From IMG/VR virus record IMGVR_UViG_3300044511_000220, positions 1-45,086 of that record: a DNA stretch of 45,086 bases. One strand, 5' to 3'. Positions 44,547 to 45,086 of the stretch are shown one piece after another. Under the pieces are notes generated by a model. It did no database searches. It saw only the letters and a program-made list of their open reading frames with translations, and was not told the DNA's origin. The first letter of the stretch is position 1; each line of letters opens with the position of its first letter. Made by a program: the position numbers and the translations under genes. The stretch is from a virus.

Positions 44547-44744
44547 TTAGTCCCCCTCAATCGTCTCGCCAAGCTCTACAAGCTCCCGCCGCCCGTCGCC
44601 GCCACTGGTGGCCCACCCGCAATAACAGCGGGCAAGCCCCTGATGATGGCCGCAATCGTCACAAACCCGAACGCCACAATAACGGGATGGCCACGCGGAT
44701 TCCGAACCACAAGCATCGCAACGGGTGGGTTGGGGGTCAATCAT
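44547..44744 (-). CDS. 65-residue double zinc-ribbon-like protein
   Basis: 65 residues from MIDPQPTRCDACGSESAWPS. Four cysteine clusters (CDAC, YCG, CDDC with two His, CYCG) look like two small zinc sites. The ATG is 6 nt after a consensus promoter; the longer frame to 44765 is not needed. The protein ends acidic. Confidence 0.7.
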   Translation of the reverse strand: MIDPQPTRCDACGSESAWPSRYCGVRVCDDCGHHQGLARCYCGWATSGGDGRRELVELGETIEGD

Positions 44745-44750
44745 GGGGAC

Positions 44751-44779
44751 AAAATAAGGTAACATGCCCCGCGAGTCAA
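44751..44779 (-). promoter_or_regulatory. Leaderless promoter
   Basis: -35 TTGACT, 17-nt spacer, -10 TATTTT, 6 nt to the ATG at 44744. Confidence 0.75.
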
Positions 44780-44783
44780 GCCT

Positions 44784-45026
44784 TCAAGCCTCAAATGCCC
44801 GCTGAATGATGTTGGCATCTTCTTTGCGCGGAAAGAAATTAAGGGTGATTGACGAATCTGCAACGGATACCACGCCATCATATTCGCTAAAAAGGCCCGC
44901 ACTGACAGCCTTATCCTCCACCCCATCGCGATAAACCAACACCTGATTATGCGACGCTTTATTAAATGGAATCAGCACGGGATATTCCAATCCGTCGCGC
45001 TCAAAGATGATGTATTTACCCTGCAT
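44784..45026 (-). CDS. 80-residue phage protein of unknown function
   Basis: 80 residues. IIFERDGLEYPVLIPFNKAS, AVSAGLFSE and SVADSSITLNFFPRKEDANI look like a small beta protein similar to phage hypotheticals that I have seen. Upstream (45027-45086) there is no promoter of the cassette type; a TTGAAC lies near the right edge, so it may belong to an operon that continues outside the window. Confidence 0.6.
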   Translation of the reverse strand: MQGKYIIFERDGLEYPVLIPFNKASHNQVLVYRDGVEDKAVSAGLFSEYDGVVSVADSSITLNFFPRKEDANIIQRAFEA

Positions 45027-45086
45027 AAGTCTTTGCGCTTTAATGCGTTATGGGTAAGTGAGCGAGTAAATCCTTTTCGTTCAAGG

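Noticed and set aside
34000-45086. CRISPR array suggested by the regular spacing of TTGAC motifs
   Set aside because: Spacing follows gene lengths and is irregular; there are no identical 24-40 nt repeats with unique spacers.

Overview
This window reads as part of a large tailed double-stranded DNA phage genome (Caudoviricetes). Almost every gene lies on the minus strand, so transcription runs from high to low coordinates. The host cannot be read directly. A complete DUF1501 protein with a Tat signal, a family very common in Planctomycetota and Verrucomicrobiota, sits inside the virion operon. With several lipoproteins this points weakly to a PVC-group host.

Region 1 (1-24.6 kb) is the morphogenesis module. 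In transcription order it holds a zinc-ribbon protein, a sigma-70-like factor, a putative small terminase, an ERCC4-type nuclease, TerL, portal, the DUF1501 protein, a tail-tube-like paralog, a small fibre-like protein, a membrane lipoprotein, a protease-scaffold fusion, a probable decoration protein, the major capsid protein, a LAGLIDADG homing endonuclease, connector/completion proteins, a second tail-tube-like protein, chaperone-like proteins and a tape measure protein cut by the left edge. The tape measure ends, within the window, in a protein-kinase-like N-lobe. Many operon heads here carry a GTGTAA motif 8-40 nt before the start, a candidate late promoter.

Region 2 (24.6-33.05 kb) is metabolic and accessory: a GIY-YIG endonuclease with AP2-like repeats, PhoH, an HldE/PfkB-type sugar kinase, a cupin, a nucleoside deoxyribosyltransferase-like protein, a metallophosphoesterase, a GDP-mannose 4,6-dehydratase-like enzyme (the only clear plus-strand gene), a small P-loop protein and a lipoprotein with a Cys/His/Asp triad.

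Region 3 (33.05-34.0 kb) has no convincing gene except one doubtful plus-strand ORF. Its left half is AT-rich with three imperfect direct repeats; its right half is GC-rich with strong hairpins.

Region 4 (34.0-45.1 kb) is the most unusual part. It packs about 35 very small minus-strand genes, several too short for normal ORF calling. Twenty-six of them, plus the deoxyribosyltransferase gene in region 2, are preceded by a near-consensus sigma-70 promoter (TTGACN, 15-17 nt spacer, -10 hexamer) that ends exactly 6 nt, or in two cases 7 nt, before the ATG. Transcription should therefore start on the A of the ATG, giving leaderless mRNAs. Eleven genes have their stop codon inside the -35 or -10 box of the next promoter. 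The same promoter type drives six non-coding loci, including three RNAs (118, about 220 and 308 nt) that begin with GTCG and end with CGAC, and a tRNA-like locus. Recognisable products are ArdC-like antirestriction, a secreted lysozyme-like protein and several Cys-rich proteins. The rest are orphans, probably early host-takeover functions transcribed by host RNA polymerase, while the phage sigma-like factor and the GTGTAA motif may serve late genes.
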